Positions 49,228 through 58,190 of a stretch of DNA of 64,000 bases are shown here, piece by piece (position 1 is the stretch's first letter; each line of letters opens with the position of its first letter). The notes beneath the pieces are model-generated. The model worked only from the letters and a program-made list of their open reading frames with translations, was not told the origin of the DNA and searched no databases. The translations under genes and the position numbers were made by a program. Origin of the DNA: Gibbsiella quercinecans (GTDB taxonomy: Bacteria; Pseudomonadota; Gammaproteobacteria; Enterobacterales; Enterobacteriaceae); NCBI RefSeq assembly GCF_002291425.1, contig NZ_CP014136.1, positions 1,426,001-1,490,000 of the forward strand. Reading direction: 5' to 3'.

Positions 49228-49752
49228 TTACTTTACCGTCTCGCGCTGTAGCACGGCCAGGATCTGCTCCACCACCTGCGCCGGGTGGGTAGTGCCGTCC
49301 AGCACGTGGTGGGCGGCTTCCTGATACAGCGCTTCACGCGCAGCCAGCACATCACGCATTTCTTCTGCAATCGGCCGGCCGGTCAGCGTTGGGCGCTGCG
49401 CATCTTGCGGGGAAACCTGCAGCCGTTGGGCCAATACTCCGGCAGGCGAGCAAAGATAGATCACGATGCCCTGCTGCTGCATAAAGCGGCGGTTTTCTTC
49501 CGCCAGAATCACGCCGCCGCCGGTGGCGATAACGGTGCGCGGTTGGGTAACCGCCTGCAACGCGAGGGTTTCACGCTGACGAAAGCCCGGCCACCCTTCT
49601 TTCTCAACCATTTCCATCACACTCATCTGCGCAGTCTGCTGCATAAACAGATCGGTGTCGACAAAATGATAGCCCAGCGTCTGCGCCAGTGCGCGCCCCA
49701 CGGTCGTTTTACCGGCTCCGCGAGCGCCTACCATGAAAATGGGTTGTGTCAT
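49228..49752 (-). CDS. aroL: Shikimate kinase II
   Basis: 174 residues, equal to E. coli AroL. Walker [10 protein letters not shown] at 9-17, the shikimate-binding DTD and GFRQRE regions and the GGG of ATGGGVIL are all present. It phosphorylates shikimate at O3 in the aromatic amino acid pathway. The start MTQPIFMVG is preferred over an upstream frame of 21 codons. A palindrome resembling the TrpR operator lies upstream. Confidence 0.95.
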   Translation of the reverse strand: MTQPIFMVGARGAGKTTVGRALAQTLGYHFVDTDLFMQQTAQMSVMEMVEKEGWPGFRQRETLALQAVTQPRTVIATGGGVILAEENRRFMQQQGIVIYLCSPAGVLAQRLQVSPQDAQRPTLTGRPIAEEMRDVLAAREALYQEAAHHVLDGTTHPAQVVEQILAVLQRETVK

Positions 49753-49793
49753 GACGGGTTGTCCCTTGATTACGATGGCTTGAGCACAAGCCT

Positions 49794-49815
49794 GTACACT
49801 GCTTAACCAGTGCAC
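49794..49815. promoter_or_regulatory. TrpR-operator-like palindrome upstream of aroL
   Basis: On the minus strand GTGCACTG-gttaag-CAGTGTAC is an 8-bp inverted repeat with one mismatch. Its core ACTGGTTAAGCAGT matches the trp operator core ACTAGTTAACTAGT at 11 of 14 positions. It lies about 42-63 bp upstream of the start. E. coli aroL is controlled by TyrR with TrpR; a clear TyrR box was not found. Confidence 0.5.
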
Positions 49816-49965
49816 GGTTCACTTGATGATATGGTTGCTGCATCATACCGTCATCCGCCTGTATTTCAATCTTTACAACGGCGTAAATGCCAGGGCTCGC
49901 GGGCCGGCAGGCGCTGAACAGCGCACGGCCCGTGAGCACGGCGGCAAAGCGCGCCGCCGGTGGGG

Positions 49966-52083
49966 TTAGAAATCGACGCTGGCGCGCAGCACCACTTCAC
50001 GCGGCTCGCCGATGGCCACACGCAGGTTGTTGCCGCTGGACGGATAATAGGTTTTATCGAACAGGTTTTTCACGTTCAACTGCCATTTCACCCGATAACC
50101 GTTAACCGGCATGGTATATGCCGCAAACGCATCGGCGACGGTGTAGTTGTCCAGATAGAAACTGTTCGCCGCATCCCCCGGCCGGCGGCCGACGTAACGC
50201 GCGCCCGCGCCCACGCGCAGTTCATCGCCGCTGTACAGACCGAGCGATCCCAGGTTTTGGGTCAGGAACAGTGAAGCGGTATGGCGCGCCACGTTGGTCA
50301 TTTCCTTGCCCTTGTTGTCCGGATCGTCCACAACGCGCGCATCGGTATAGGCATAAGTACCGATAACGCTAAGAGAATCGGTAATATTGCCGGCAACATC
50401 CAACTCCACGCCCTGTGAACGCACGCGCCCGGCGGTGCGGGTAACCGTCTCGCCGCCCACCAGCTCACTGACCATCACGTTGCGCTTGGTGATATCGAAT
50501 AACGCCAGCGTACCGGTCACGCCGTTAGGCAGTTCAACCTTGCTGCCCACCTCCCAGGCTTTGCCCTGCTCCGGCGGCAGCGCGCCGATCTGTGTGGCAA
50601 TCGACGAGTTCGGCTTAAACGATTCGGTGTAGCTGCTGTAGAGCGAAACGTTCGGCGTCAGCTTGTACACCACGCCAGCGCGCGGCACCAGCTTACTGTC
50701 AGAGCTGTCGGCGCCCACGACGAACGGCCGCCCTTTGCCGGCGTACACGTCAAAGGAGTCGTAGCGCAGGCCGCCAATCACCAACCATTTTTCATTCAGT
50801 TGGATTGAGTCCTGCATAAACCAACCATAGCTGGTCAGGTTCTCACGCTGATCGCTGTCCGCGGCGCTCACCGCAGTGGAAGCCGGCATCAGACCGTACA
50901 CCGGGTTATAGATATTGAAGTTGGTGTCACGGGTACCACGGATCATATCGCCGCGGAAGGTGCGGTTGTCTTCAAAATCAAAGCCGAACAGCATCTGGTG
51001 GTTAACGCTCCCCCAATCCACATCGCCGTTCAGGGTCAGCTGCGCGGCATGCGCGCGGCTCACGGCGTGGGCCGTCGAATCCGCTTGGCGAGTCAGTACC
51101 CCAGTGGTCGGGTTGAGCGCGGTTGCTCGCGCCTGATTATCGCTATAGGCGTTGCGGTTATAGGAATAGGTTAATGAGGTTTTCCAACTTTCGTTAAGCG
51201 TTTGGTCGACCTGCAGCGTCACGCTGTCCTGATCGCCGCGCGTGGCGTTGTAGCTCTCGTCAAAACGGCGATCGCGCGGCGTATTGACCGGTTTGCCGGT
51301 GCGCGAATCAATAATGGTGCCGCGATCGAACGGCGTCAGGTATTCCATGTGCTCATAGGCCAGGCGCACCGTGGTGGTCTCGCCATACCACATCAGCGAT
51401 GGCGCGATCACGGTTTGGCGGTTGCGGCCAAAGTTACGCCAGTAATCGGTTTCGTCATGATCGACGATCATCCTGTAAGCAAAACCGGAGGTACCGATCG
51501 GGCCTGTGACGTCCACCTGGCCGCCACCGCCGTTAAAGCTACTGCCCCAGCCTTCCACATGGGTATGCTGCTGCAACTGCGGCTTTTTGGTGATCATGTT
51601 GATCATACCGCCGGGTTCACCCATGCCATACAGCATGGAAGCCGGCCCTTTCAGCACTTCTACACGCTCGGTGGTCGGCGTGAAGTTGCGCGCCTGCACC
51701 GAACGGATACCATCGCGCAGGATCGAGCCGTCGCGGTTATCGCCAAAGCCGCGCTTCATTACCGCGTCCTGCGTTCCGCCCAGGGTATTGCCCTGGGTAA
51801 TCCCGCTGACGTTATACAACGCCTCATCCAGATTGCTTACCGCCTGATCGGCAATCACCTGCTGCGGCACCACGTCAATCGCCTGCGGAACGTTCAGCAA
51901 ACGGGTTTCACTGCGGGTGCCGGTTACGCTGGTGATCGGCTGGTAACGTTGTGCCCCTGCCCCGTCTTTCTGGGCCGTAACCACCAGCTTTTCCTCTGTC
52001 TTTTGCTCCTCGCCGCTCGCCGGCGCCGAAACACAGACAGCCAGAGGTATTACGCACCATAGACGGCGCTTATCATTATTCAT
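49966..52083 (-). CDS. TonB-dependent siderophore receptor
   Basis: 705 residues. A signal peptide (about 1-24) is followed by a TonB-box-like region (EEKLVVTAQ, about 30-38), a plug domain with NVPQAIDVVPQQVI, VMKRGFGDNRDGSILRDGIR and RVEVLKGPASMLYGMGEPGG, and a 22-strand barrel ending in VVLRASVDF with terminal Phe. It takes up ferric siderophores through the outer membrane. It is in the FhuA/FhuE/FoxA-like class; the ligand is not known. It overlaps the upstream binding-protein gene. Confidence 0.93.
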   Translation of the reverse strand: MNNDKRRLWCVIPLAVCVSAPASGEEQKTEEKLVVTAQKDGAGAQRYQPITSVTGTRSETRLLNVPQAIDVVPQQVIADQAVSNLDEALYNVSGITQGNTLGGTQDAVMKRGFGDNRDGSILRDGIRSVQARNFTPTTERVEVLKGPASMLYGMGEPGGMINMITKKPQLQQHTHVEGWGSSFNGGGGQVDVTGPIGTSGFAYRMIVDHDETDYWRNFGRNRQTVIAPSLMWYGETTTVRLAYEHMEYLTPFDRGTIIDSRTGKPVNTPRDRRFDESYNATRGDQDSVTLQVDQTLNESWKTSLTYSYNRNAYSDNQARATALNPTTGVLTRQADSTAHAVSRAHAAQLTLNGDVDWGSVNHQMLFGFDFEDNRTFRGDMIRGTRDTNFNIYNPVYGLMPASTAVSAADSDQRENLTSYGWFMQDSIQLNEKWLVIGGLRYDSFDVYAGKGRPFVVGADSSDSKLVPRAGVVYKLTPNVSLYSSYTESFKPNSSIATQIGALPPEQGKAWEVGSKVELPNGVTGTLALFDITKRNVMVSELVGGETVTRTAGRVRSQGVELDVAGNITDSLSVIGTYAYTDARVVDDPDNKGKEMTNVARHTASLFLTQNLGSLGLYSGDELRVGAGARYVGRRPGDAANSFYLDNYTVADAFAAYTMPVNGYRVKWQLNVKNLFDKTYYPSSGNNLRVAIGEPREVVLRASVDF

Positions 52084-53191
52084 TTGTTAACTGACTCCAA
52101 TAAGTCCCAGAAAAAGGCAATGGTAAAAATTGTTGGTAGAGCTGCTTGAAGGTTTGCTCCGGCTCAATATCGGCAAACAGCGCCGGGTAGAAGGCTTTGG
52201 CAAACATCTCTACCGCCACCACGTGGTAGGGGCTGAGATAAAAGTTGTGCCAGATACTCCAGGCTTTGTGGTCCTTCACGGCGCGCAGGTTGGCAAGCAA
52301 GGGCTGGTTTTGCATCAGTTGGTGGAAGCTTTCATCCGCCTCCTGCTGTGTTACCTGCGGCCCCAGTAGCAGGCTGGAATAGCGTTTACCCTGTGGCCCG
52401 GCCATGCCGGTACCAATATAAATTTGTGGGTTGGCGGCCAGGATGGTTTCTGGGTTCAGCTCGCCATAAACCCCTTTAATGCTGGCATTGGCGATATTAT
52501 CACCGCCGGCAAAGGCCACCAGATCGCCCAGGTTGCCGTGGGCAGCCGTGGTGCAGCACGTCTCGCGCCGCCCCAGGTGCAGGTGCAGCAACACCGTGGG
52601 CTTGCTGCCCTGATAGCCGGCCAGCCGCTGCTGGATCACCGCCATATGCTGCTGATAGAACGCGACAAACTGCTCTGCTCGCTGCTGCCGGTTGAGCACC
52701 TCGCCCAGCAGGCGCACGCTGGGCACCGTGTTGTGCAGCAGATCTACCCGCAGATCGACGTAAATCACTGGGATATTGGCGCGCATCAGCCCTTTGAGCA
52801 GCATGTCGCTGTCGCCTTCTTCGCGTGCAAAGCGCGGCAAAATGACCAGATCGGGGCGCAGTTGCAGCAGGCTTTCTGCATTAATCTGGCGCAGGTTGCC
52901 CGGGCTAATTAATGGGATCTGTTTAATTGCAGGGAATTTTTCGGTGTAAAGCTGCCAGCTTTGCGCATCATAACGCGCCAGATCTCCCGGCCAGCCGATG
53001 ACCCGCTGCGCCGGGTTCCCCGGCTCCAGCAGCGCCAGCGTATACAGCATGCGGCTTTCCCCCAACACAATACGCTGCGGATTGTCCGGCACATTGACCT
53101 GGCGGCCCAGGATATCGGTAACGGTTTTCGCCTGTACGTTGATTACAGCGAATAGCAGGGAAAAGAGGCATAAAATGAGGGGATTTCGCAT
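52076..53191 (-). CDS. Periplasmic siderophore (Fe/B12-type) ABC substrate-binding protein
   Basis: 371 residues. A signal peptide (about 1-21, cut near VQAKT) and the two-lobe helical-backbone fold with VTDILGRQVNVPDNPQRIV and LRPDLVILPRF are typical of cluster A-II siderophore or cobalamin binding proteins. It overlaps the receptor start by eight bases and is the first gene of the pair. No permease or ATPase gene is present in this operon, so it must work with one encoded elsewhere. A Fur-like sequence lies upstream. Confidence 0.9.
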   Translation of the reverse strand: MRNPLILCLFSLLFAVINVQAKTVTDILGRQVNVPDNPQRIVLGESRMLYTLALLEPGNPAQRVIGWPGDLARYDAQSWQLYTEKFPAIKQIPLISPGNLRQINAESLLQLRPDLVILPRFAREEGDSDMLLKGLMRANIPVIYVDLRVDLLHNTVPSVRLLGEVLNRQQRAEQFVAFYQQHMAVIQQRLAGYQGSKPTVLLHLHLGRRETCCTTAAHGNLGDLVAFAGGDNIANASIKGVYGELNPETILAANPQIYIGTGMAGPQGKRYSSLLLGPQVTQQEADESFHQLMQNQPLLANLRAVKDHKAWSIWHNFYLSPYHVVAVEMFAKAFYPALFADIEPEQTFKQLYQQFLPLPFSGTYWSQLTNE

Positions 53192-53216
53192 GATTTATAT
53201 CAATAAGAAAAATTTT

Positions 53217-53235
53217 GCGCATAATAATCATTCAT
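53217..53235. promoter_or_regulatory. Possible Fur box
   Basis: The 19-mer centred on AATCATT matches the consensus GATAATGATAATCATTATC at 12 positions, 26-44 bp upstream of the binding-protein start. The AT-rich block in an otherwise GC-rich area and the iron-uptake genes behind it fit Fur control. The match is only moderate. Confidence 0.4.
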
Positions 53236-53340
53236 ATTAACGCTTTCAATAAGCGGCAATCTTAAACCGATTTAGAAAGTTAAAAAAACGCAATATACGG
53301 TGATAAAGCGGGAGAAATAGCGGGAAAACGGGAGAAAAAG

Positions 53341-53802
53341 ATGCCGCAACGCATTGTGCCTCTGGCCGACGTTCCCCAGTTTATTGACGTTTGCGCCGCC
53401 TGGGCGTTTGAACAATGGGGCTCACAACACGGTGGTACGCTGGAACAGGCACGCCAGCGCTTTCGGCTGTGCGCGCGGCAAAGCGCCGATCATGCCACGC
53501 TGCTGATGGTGGCCGGCCCTACCCCACTGGCGATGGCCAGCCTGTGGCCCAGTGACGATCACCACCGTATGCCGCTTTCACCCTGGCTGACAGGGCTATT
53601 TGTCCACCCGGACTATCGGCGGCAAGGCATTGCACAACGCCTGACGCAGGCTATCGAACGCCTGGCACGGCAACGGCATTACCCGGCGTTATACCTGAAA
53701 ACGGATTCAGCAGAAATGCTCTATGCCCGTTGGGGCTGGCAGGCGATCGAACGCCGCACACAACCTGGCGGCAACGTCGTGATCATGGTCAAACGCCTTT
53801 AA
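53341..53802 (+). CDS. GNAT family N-acetyltransferase
   Basis: 153 residues. The acetyl-CoA-binding motif A, LFVHPDYRRQGIAQRLTQA (about 83-101), is complete. Residues before it form the usual N-terminal strands. The substrate is unknown. The gene starts a few bases after an agaaaaag site with a moderate ribosome site, and its end overlaps the convergent methyltransferase by 14 bp. Confidence 0.9.
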   Translation: MPQRIVPLADVPQFIDVCAAWAFEQWGSQHGGTLEQARQRFRLCARQSADHATLLMVAGPTPLAMASLWPSDDHHRMPLSPWLTGLFVHPDYRRQGIAQRLTQAIERLARQRHYPALYLKTDSAEMLYARWGWQAIERRTQPGGNVVIMVKRL

Positions 53803-54355
53803 TCGGGGTGCATACGTACACCAGCGCCGGCGGGAAGTTGCGCACCACGCGCAGCTTTTTCCAATAAAAATAACGCGACAGCAACTTTTCAGACAGCGGA
53901 CTGTATTGGAATAGCACCAACACCCCCGCCCGCGCATGTAGCCTGGCCTGCGCCTGCTGCAAAATACGCATGCTGACCTTTACCGGCATCGACAACAGCG
54001 GCAGGCAAGAGAAAATCACGTCATAGTCCTGGCTCAATTGCTCGGCGGAATGCGCCATCACCCGCAGGCGACGCTCGTCAATCTGGCGCAGTTGGCGCAC
54101 AAAGCCGGGTTGGATTTCGTAGGCGTCCAACACCGCATCCGCACGCATACGGGCCAGAATACGCTTGGTCAATACCCCATCGGCGGCGCCCAGCTCGGCA
54201 ATCGACAAGGCGCGGGTCCATTCCACTTGATTGAGCATCGCCTGACAAAGCCAGGGGGAGGAAGGCATTAGGGTGCCAACGGTGCGAGGTGCTGCCATAA
54301 ACTGCTGGATATAGGAAAAATGGTTCTTCAACTGCAGCCGCGTCGCATTTAACAT
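53789..54355 (-). CDS. Class I SAM-dependent methyltransferase, phospholipid-methyltransferase-like
   Basis: 188 residues. SAM-binding motif I AELGAADGVLTKRIL (about 52-66) and the acidic YEIQ are visible. The N-terminal region NHFSYIQQFMAAPRTVGTLMPSSPWL is the pattern seen in PmtA-like and rRNA adenine-dimethylase-like enzymes. A strong aggagg is seven bases before the ATG at 54355, which decides the start against an upstream frame of 45 codons. The function is not known; phospholipid N-methylation is one option. Confidence 0.82.
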   Translation of the reverse strand: MLNATRLQLKNHFSYIQQFMAAPRTVGTLMPSSPWLCQAMLNQVEWTRALSIAELGAADGVLTKRILARMRADAVLDAYEIQPGFVRQLRQIDERRLRVMAHSAEQLSQDYDVIFSCLPLLSMPVKVSMRILQQAQARLHARAGVLVLFQYSPLSEKLLSRYFYWKKLRVVRNFPPALVYVCTPIKGV

Positions 54356-54545
54356 TCGAGCCTCCTCTGATTGGAAGCCTCTAATCTGAGCCGAAATTCT
54401 TAGCGTTTCATTAAAATAAATCCGAAAGCGGCCCAAACAGTTGTAATAAAATGCAACAGGCATATTTGAGACAGAAAAAAACGGCTGCAATAATAACCCG
54501 CGGGCTGTCTAACGTTAGCCGTGCTGGGTATTATTCACAACCGTT

Positions 54546-54672
54546 TATACCCTTCATACTTCAAGTTGCAGGTGTGTTGGCTTTCCTCGCTCACCCCAGT
54601 CACTTACTGAAGTAAGCTCCTGGAGATTCGCGGCGTTGCCGCCTTCCTGCAACTCGAATTATTTTGGGTATA
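54546..54672. repeat. ERIC element (127 bp)
   Basis: The element starts tataccc and ends gggtata. Its centre holds cgctcaccccagtcacttac and aagtaagctcctgg, the conserved cores on which ERIC typing primers are based. The 127-bp length is that of a complete ERIC. It lies just downstream of a DUF1471 gene. Confidence 0.93.
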
Positions 54673-54719
54673 TATTATGGCGGGTTGTTAATAGCATGGG
54701 AAATACCTTTCCTGATTTA

Positions 54720-55004
54720 TTAACGATAAATTTCCGCATTGCCGCGCCAATTACTTGAATCCCCCGGGGTATCCACCCCAATGACGCGATAATAGGAAGC
54801 GCCGTCTTGCGCTGCTTTTTCTTTCAGCACATGGATTGCATCATCTGTAGAACCGGTGATGCCGGAAACAGAAACGACCCCGATACTTTGCAGGTTAAGC
54901 GCCTGTTCGCTATCGACCTGCTTTGGCGATAAAGACGCCGCGAGGCTGGAGAAAGAGGCTGTCGCGATCACAACGGCGGCGATGGTAGGTAATAATTTCA
55001 TCAT
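54720..55004 (-). CDS. DUF1471 (YhcN/BhsA-type) small periplasmic protein
   Basis: 94 residues. A signal peptide (about 1-23, ending SLAAS) precedes a DUF1471 domain, with IGVVSVSGITGS and KAAQDGASYYRVIGVD. These small exported proteins (YhcN, BhsA, McbA, YahO) are induced by stress, acid or biofilm conditions. Two ATG codons in a row (55004 and 55001) are possible starts; aggaga is a little better spaced for the second. Confidence 0.9.
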   Translation of the reverse strand: MMKLLPTIAAVVIATASFSSLAASLSPKQVDSEQALNLQSIGVVSVSGITGSTDDAIHVLKEKAAQDGASYYRVIGVDTPGDSSNWRGNAEIYR

Positions 55005-55120
55005 TGTCTCCTATTTTCTGGCTGACTGAACGTCAGTGATATTAATTATTAACCAGCCAATGAAAACCGACGTAATTCGATGTAAAGAACATCAATTATT
55101 GTGAGAGAAATAAGGAGAAA

Positions 55121-55183
55121 ATGCGTCAAACCTACCATCGGGATAAAACCGCAGGCGAAATAATATCATTATTCAACGGGTAA
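55121..55183 (+). CDS. Possible 20-codon small ORF with a strong ribosome site
   Basis: ATG preceded by aaggagaaa; the frame is MRQTYHRDKTAGEIISLFNG then stop. It lies in the gap between two minus-strand genes, in an AT-rich stretch. There is no known family; only the Shine-Dalgarno sequence supports it. Confidence 0.25.
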   Translation: MRQTYHRDKTAGEIISLFNG

Positions 55184-55253
55184 CATTCGCTGGCAAAGAT
55201 TACTCACCAATGGGAAAACAGATTCTTTTCCCTGGATATTCATAGCATAGCAG

Positions 55254-55276
55254 CGGGCAGCCGCTATGGCTGCCCG
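55254..55276. terminator. Hairpin downstream of the YcgJ-like methyltransferase gene
   Basis: A 9-bp perfect GC-rich stem (55254-55262 with 55268-55276) with a five-base loop, eight bases after the stop at 55284. T content after it is low, so it is a weak or RNA-stabilising terminator. Confidence 0.5.
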
Positions 55277-55283
55277 TTGGCGC

Positions 55284-56054
55284 TTACCCCTTACTGGCGG
55301 TAATCATCATGATGTCCGTGGAAAATGAACCGTCCGGTTGGATAGCGAAATGGTTCATCACCTCTTGCGAAGCCCCCTGCTGCAGCGCACGGATCGCCGT
55401 CACGAAGTGCTCCGGCGTGCGCATCCTCGCCACCCAACTGCTAAATTCCAGCAACAAACGGTCTGCCGTCACGCCGCTGATGGTAAGCCCGGCTTCAGTG
55501 AACATGCTCAACCATTCACCTGGCGCGTAATCACGCACGTGCGAGGTATCGCGCAGCACCTCAACCGTTTGCAGGTAAACATCCAGCAACGGGTGCCCCG
55601 GCGAGACCACGTCCATCAACACCACTTTGCCGCCCGGCTTCAGCACGCGTTTCACTTCACGCAGCGCCTGGCCGACATCATGCCAGTGGTGGGCCGAGTA
55701 ACGGCTGATCACAATATCAAAGCTAGCATCGTCGAACGGCAGGGATTCAGCAACGCCCTGCTGCTGCACAATGTTGCCCAGCCCTTTTTCTGCCGCGGCC
55801 TGGCGCACCACCTCCAGCATCTGCGCAGACAGATCGTATGCCACTACCTGTGCCGCACTGGCCGCGGCGGTGAAACTGGCATGCCCGGCGCCACAGCCCA
55901 GATCAAGCACGCGCGCGCCCGCTTCGGCCGCCAGCAGCGCAGCCAGCCGTTGCAGATCTTTACCCTGCGCATGCACCGCGCTGGTCAGATAGGCGCCGGC
56001 CTGTTCACCGAACTGGCGATCGACCGCGTTTTTATGGCTGTTACTGGTGCTCAT
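55284..56054 (-). CDS. Class I SAM-dependent methyltransferase (UbiE/YcgJ type)
   Basis: 256 residues. Motif I VLDLGCGAGHAS (about 49-60), the acidic residue in VAYDLS and motif III RVLKPGGKVVLMDV are all present, a complete SAM fold. The acceptor is not known. It is transcribed divergently from an XRE regulator with a 99-bp gap that holds a palindrome, so the regulator may control it. Confidence 0.9.
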   Translation of the reverse strand: MSTSNSHKNAVDRQFGEQAGAYLTSAVHAQGKDLQRLAALLAAEAGARVLDLGCGAGHASFTAAASAAQVVAYDLSAQMLEVVRQAAAEKGLGNIVQQQGVAESLPFDDASFDIVISRYSAHHWHDVGQALREVKRVLKPGGKVVLMDVVSPGHPLLDVYLQTVEVLRDTSHVRDYAPGEWLSMFTEAGLTISGVTADRLLLEFSSWVARMRTPEHFVTAIRALQQGASQEVMNHFAIQPDGSFSTDIMMITASKG

Positions 56055-56089
56055 GTTTGCTTCCCCTGTTTTAATGGTGTGTAAACACT

Positions 56090-56105
56090 ATAATCGGGGG
56101 ATTAT
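56090..56105. promoter_or_regulatory. Palindrome in the methyltransferase/XRE divergent promoter region
   Basis: ATAATC-gggg-GATTAT is a perfect 6-bp inverted repeat with a four-base spacer, 35 bp from the methyltransferase start. It is a good candidate operator for the XRE-type regulator encoded next to it, and it also overlaps -10-like sequence. Confidence 0.45.
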
Positions 56106-56153
56106 ACGGGTACAATATAACCAGTTATCCTAGTATGAATAGGTACTACCCTT

Positions 56154-56939
56154 ATGCCAACAGACGCTTTATCCGGCCCCAAGGCCCTGGGCGCGTTTTT
56201 GCGCGCGCACCGTGAACGTATTACGCCGGAGATGCTCGGCCTGCCCAGCGCGCCCCGGCGCCGTACCAGCGGGCTGCGCCGCGAAGAGCTGGCGCAAATC
56301 AGCGGTATCAGCGCCACCTGGTACACCTGGATTGAACAAGGGCGCGACGTCTCCATCTCCCCAGACACCCTGGCGCGTATTGCGCAAGCGCTGCGCCTGG
56401 GGCCGGCCGAGCGCCACTATCTGTTTACCCTGGCGCGCATAGCCGATCCGGCGCAGGAACAGCAGCAGGAAACCACCAACGACGCGCTGCTGCAAAGCGT
56501 GCAGCAGATCGCCGTGCCCAGTTACCTGCTGGGCAACACCTGGAATATTGTGGCCTGGAACGCGCAGGCCGAGCAGCTGTTCTGCGGCTGGCTCGATCGG
56601 GCCGATACGCCGAACCTGCTGCACTTTATGTTTTTCCATCCGTTGGCAAAAACCCTGGTGAGCAGTTGGGATGAGCGCGCCAAACGCATCGTGGCCGAGT
56701 TTCGCGCCGAAACCAGCCACCATCAAGGCACTGAAGAGATGCGCGCATTTGTGCGCCACATGACGCAGAACAGCGAAGCCTTTAATCACTGGTGGCAACA
56801 GCACGATGTGATGGCGCGCGAAGGCGGCGAACGGGAATTTATTCACGCCCGGCAAGGCCGGTTGCGCTTTCGGCAGATGACCTTCCACCCGGCGGAAAAC
56901 AGCGGGTTGAAGCTAGTGATGTTAATCCCGCTGCCGTAA
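56154..56939 (+). CDS. XRE-type helix-turn-helix regulator with MmyB-like ligand domain
   Basis: 261 residues. N-terminal helix-turn-helix (about 12-75; RREELAQISGISATWYTWIEQGRD) and a C-terminal domain (about 105-258) like MmyB-family regulators, which often bind small hydrophobic ligands and control adjacent oxidoreductases or transferases. Divergent from the SAM methyltransferase. No known target can be named from sequence. Confidence 0.88.
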   Translation: MPTDALSGPKALGAFLRAHRERITPEMLGLPSAPRRRTSGLRREELAQISGISATWYTWIEQGRDVSISPDTLARIAQALRLGPAERHYLFTLARIADPAQEQQQETTNDALLQSVQQIAVPSYLLGNTWNIVAWNAQAEQLFCGWLDRADTPNLLHFMFFHPLAKTLVSSWDERAKRIVAEFRAETSHHQGTEEMRAFVRHMTQNSEAFNHWWQQHDVMAREGGEREFIHARQGRLRFRQMTFHPAENSGLKLVMLIPLP

Positions 56940-57062
56940 CTGGTAACAAATTCACAAATAGCTTTACCTACCGGCGATTTATCACGCCGCATGAACGCGC
57001 TAGGGTGGACGTTATCCATGATGATTTTCATCACGTGATTTGCATCTTCGCGAGGTTAACTT

Positions 57063-57743
57063 ATGCAAACGGAAGAACAACGCCTTATCGATGGTCTGTT
57101 TAGCCGCCTGAAAGACACAGAGCAAAAAACAGGCCCGCGGGATCGCCAGGCTGAACAGCAAATTAGCCAGTACATCCACGCGCAGCCGGCCGCCCCGTAT
57201 TATATGGCGCAGGCGCTGATCATTCAGGAAGCGGCGCTGAAGCAGATGGATCAACGGGTGAAAGAGCTGGAAAACCAGGTAGCCCAACTGCAGCAAAATA
57301 ATGCCGGCCAACAGGGCAGCGGCGGCTTTCTGGCCGGGCTGTTCGGCGGCGGCAACCGCACGCCCCAGGCGCCGCAGCCAACCCAGCAAAATAACGCGGC
57401 CTGGGGCAACCCACAATACAGCCAGCCGCAGGCCGCGCCTTCCCGGGCAGCGGGTTTCCTTGGCGGCGCGTTACAAACCGCGGCGGGCGTGGCGGGCGGC
57501 GTGGTGCTGGCCGATATGCTAACCGGCATGTTCCACCATACCCAACCGGAAGAAATCGTTAACATCATCAATGAAACGCCGGCTGATAACAGCGCGATGC
57601 AGCAGTTTGATGCCGCCAACAATCTGGATACGTTCAATAATGGCGATGCGGGGTTCCAGCAGGCGGATTATTCAAACGACAATGATTTGACCGATAACGG
57701 CTTCGATAGCGACTTCAACGATGACGACGGTTCATTTCTTTGA
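57063..57743 (+). CDS. DUF2076 protein
   Basis: 226 residues of the COG3416/DUF2076 family. An N-terminal helical part (MQTEEQRLIDGLFSRLK, then a coiled segment about 60-80), a low-complexity Gln/Asn/Pro region with FLAGLFGGG, a short hydrophobic stretch (about 135-150) and an Asp/Asn-rich acidic tail. It is probably a cytoplasmic or membrane-associated protein of unknown role. It has an initiator after aggttaact. Confidence 0.85.
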   Translation: MQTEEQRLIDGLFSRLKDTEQKTGPRDRQAEQQISQYIHAQPAAPYYMAQALIIQEAALKQMDQRVKELENQVAQLQQNNAGQQGSGGFLAGLFGGGNRTPQAPQPTQQNNAAWGNPQYSQPQAAPSRAAGFLGGALQTAAGVAGGVVLADMLTGMFHHTQPEEIVNIINETPADNSAMQQFDAANNLDTFNNGDAGFQQADYSNDNDLTDNGFDSDFNDDDGSFL

Positions 57744-57926
57744 TGTGAGGGGTGTAGCCCAACAGAGGCCAGAGAGGATAATCAAGGGTGTTCGGCGCGC
57801 AGGGTATTGGCTTTGCCGCCGGCATCTATCAACGCGAAAACTCACACAAGGCCAACAAACAGCAATAACGCTGCCCGGCCGGCGCAAAATGCTGGCAAAA
57901 TGCCGATAATTGGCGGGTGGTAGCGA

Positions 57927-58190
57927 TCAGGGCTGCTGTGCGGTCTCCGCATCGTCGATTTTCGCCAGCGCCTGCCGATAGATTTTCACCTTCCGCCGTT
58001 TGCGCAGCCAAGTGACGGCTGAAACCACAAACACCGTGCCGGACATCGCCAAAACGTCAACCGGATGGCCGTAAAACACCATCAAAATAAAATAAGCCGC
58101 AGAGACAATCGCCACCCATTTTGCCATATTCCCCACCGCGTTCTTTTCGTTGCTAAGCCGGCGGATAGACTCTTCTTCACTGATGCCCAT
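57927..58190 (-). CDS. Small two-span inner-membrane protein
   Basis: 87 residues. Two hydrophobic segments (about 22-40 and 44-61) are followed by a basic tail WLRKRRKVK, indicating an inner-membrane protein with both ends inside. A clear aaggag site precedes the ATG. I do not recognise a family. Confidence 0.7.
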   Translation of the reverse strand: MGISEEESIRRLSNEKNAVGNMAKWVAIVSAAYFILMVFYGHPVDVLAMSGTVFVVSAVTWLRKRRKVKIYRQALAKIDDAETAQQP

